Positions 51,936 to 52,712 of a DNA stretch of 52,712 nucleotides are shown here, one piece after another. Source of the DNA: UBA5026 sp949065595. GTDB taxonomy: Bacteria; Bacillota_I; Bacilli_A; RF39; UBA660. A program made the position numbers and the translations under genes. Under the pieces are notes generated by a model that was not told the DNA's origin, searched no databases, and saw nothing but the letters and a program-made list of their open reading frames with translations. The number at the start of each line of letters is the position of its first letter. The first letter of the stretch is position 1. The stretch covers positions 1-52,712 of the forward strand of contig CARSXK010000006.1 of NCBI GenBank assembly GCA_949065595.1, read 5' to 3'.

Positions 51936-51944
51936 CATCAATAT

Positions 51945-52324
51945 GGGGCTGCTTTGGTTTCGACGGAAGTGTTCCGCTTTCAGTTGCAAGTGGGAGGTAC
52001 ACCTTACGTACAAACAAAAATTAAACGGAAATAAATTAAAAAATGCATTTGCTACATTATTCAATAAGAATACTGTAGCCTTCGCTTAATCGAATTTAAG
52101 GAATGCAGCTTTCTTTTATTCTTTTCCTACGAGAATTTAAGAAGGCACGATTGAGTAGGATATATTGTTATTGTGCTCAACAGTAGCAATGAAACTTATG
52201 AGCTTACTAAATTATGGGTTGTTGGTTACTAACATATTTTAGGAAATAAAATAATCAACTAAACTTGTAGACACTGTTGGTAGGATACTTTCGGACAGGA
52301 GTTCAATTCTCCTCAGCTCCACCA
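51945..52324 (+). ncRNA. ssrA: Transfer-messenger RNA (tmRNA)
   Basis: About 380 nt. The 5' end GGGGCTGCTTTGGTTTCGAC is the classic tmRNA start, and the 3' end GAGTTCAATTCTCCTCAGCTCC followed by ACCA is the tRNA-like half, with CCA encoded. Tag frame ends NKNTVAFA then TAA at 52087-52089, so the tag ends in AFA, as in mycoplasmas, rather than ALAA. The resume codon cannot be fixed by eye; the tag is about 18-25 residues. Together with smpB it rescues ribosomes on broken mRNAs. Confidence 0.97.
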
Positions 52325-52370
52325 GAGAAGAATCTGCTCGAACTTTTATAGTTAGAGCTTAATGATAAAT

Positions 52371-52402
52371 ATCAATTCTAGAAATGGAATTGATTTTTTT
52401 TT
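52371..52402 (+). terminator. Terminator of ssrA
   Basis: ATCAATTC (52371-52378) and GAATTGAT (52387-52394), eight pairs, then nine T. Confidence 0.85.
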
Positions 52403-52430
52403 GTGTAAAAGAAAGTGAGGAGATTCTTTA

Positions 52431-52682
52431 ATGGTTAATATTATTAAACAAGAAATTGAAATGGAAACAGCTTTGAAAAATAAGATTGAGTTTATATGTA
52501 GTTTTTGTAATACTACACCAACAATTCATAATGGAAGTGTTAGAACAATAGAACATACAAATATCTCTTATGTAGAACCTCATAGAATTGTAATAAAAGG
52601 AATTACTTATTTAGCATTTAATTATGAATCAAATATTTATATTGAAAGTTTAAGTAAATGTGGATTTATGTCAAGTTTTTAG
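52431..52682 (+). CDS. Small protein of unknown function downstream of ssrA
   Basis: 83 residues with GAGGAG ten bases before the ATG. It contains a CSFC pair in IEFICSFCNT and a third Cys near the end (SKCGFMSSF); the pair could bind metal or be redox-active. The middle reads SVRTIEHTNISYVEPHRIVI. Codon use is very AT-rich. No family recognised. The 3' end of ssrA is a frequent integration site, so this may be the first gene of an island, but no second attachment copy is visible. The last ~30 bases of the window hold nothing. Confidence 0.6.
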   Translation: MVNIIKQEIEMETALKNKIEFICSFCNTTPTIHNGSVRTIEHTNISYVEPHRIVIKGITYLAFNYESNIYIESLSKCGFMSSF

Positions 52683-52712
52683 ACACGAAAATCTTTAGTA
52701 ATTTAAAATTTA

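Noticed and set aside
52260..52324. Separate tRNA gene with a GTTCAA-type T-loop
   Set aside because: It is the tRNA-like 3' half of tmRNA, joined to the GGGGCTG 5' end at 51945.
1..52712. Genetic code 4 (UGA = Trp) as in mycoplasmas
   Set aside because: Trp is encoded by TGG in the genes read, and several genes end at TGA directly before the next start (8446, 22530, 27250).

Overview
This is an AT-rich (about one-third GC by eye) chromosomal segment from a walled, low-GC Gram-positive bacterium of the Bacilli or their Mollicutes-adjacent gut relatives; I cannot fix the species. The support is conserved Bacilli gene pairs (yqeG-yqeH, yceD-rpmF, rnr-smpB near ssrA, rny, a tmcAL/ylbM homologue), strong AGGAGG-type ribosome binding sites, and a tmRNA tag ending in AFA as in mycoplasmas. 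UGA serves as a stop (for example at 8446, 22530 and 27250), so the standard code applies. A FemAB ligase and peptidoglycan hydrolase domains show a cell wall, and a spoVID-ysxE-like pair plus small coat-like proteins point to a sporulation background.

Left part (1-16.1 kb): the 3' end of an Rpn/PD-(D/E)XK nuclease-transposase gene and a YfhO-type membrane protein precede one long plus-strand cluster (2900-16079). The cluster encodes a Gram-positive type IV secretion machine: a tiny pilin-like protein, two paralogous one-TM proteins, a TadZ/CpaE-like ATPase with a broken Walker A, two VirB2/TrbC-like proteins, a VirB6/TrbL-like channel protein, a VirB3/PrgI-like protein, a VirB4 ATPase split into two overlapping genes, a membrane-anchored SpoIID+CHAP wall hydrolase, a lipoprotein, and a VirD4/TraG coupling ATPase with a Met/Pro-rich tail. 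No relaxase, integrase or oriT-like site is visible. The Tad-flavoured front end and missing DNA-processing genes make it the main candidate for an undescribed system.

Middle (16-28.4 kb): rhodanese, a small unknown, a TVP38-type membrane protein, RmuC, an unknown tail-anchored protein, Lon, the spoVID-like/ysxE-like pair, yqeG-yqeH and a HerA/DUF87-type ATPase. A 1.2-kb gene-poor gap (27251-28444) follows. It contains what looks like a type I toxin-antitoxin locus (30-residue hydrophobic peptide on the minus strand, convergent antisense RNA on the plus strand, mutually complementary hairpins at the mRNA ends), and then a row of long inverted repeats that match no gene and mostly lack terminator T-tracts.

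Right part (28.4-52.7 kb): SNF2/SWIM helicase, pyruvate kinase, FemAB ligase, a possible small RNA, tmcAL (minus), yceD-rpmF, a large type IV-pilin-like protein with an FGE/lectin-like C-terminus, RNase Y, a P-type ATPase, a Tyr/Pro-rich coat-like protein (minus), an M29 aminopeptidase, a NodB-fold protein that has lost its catalytic residues, a U32 protein with an N-terminal extension, a glycosyltransferase-like protein, rnr-smpB, an unknown gene and ssrA. RNase Y, RNase R, SmpB and tmRNA form an RNA decay and ribosome-rescue theme. An uncharacterised small gene follows ssrA, a common integration site.

All domain calls come from reading motifs in the translations; no database search was possible.
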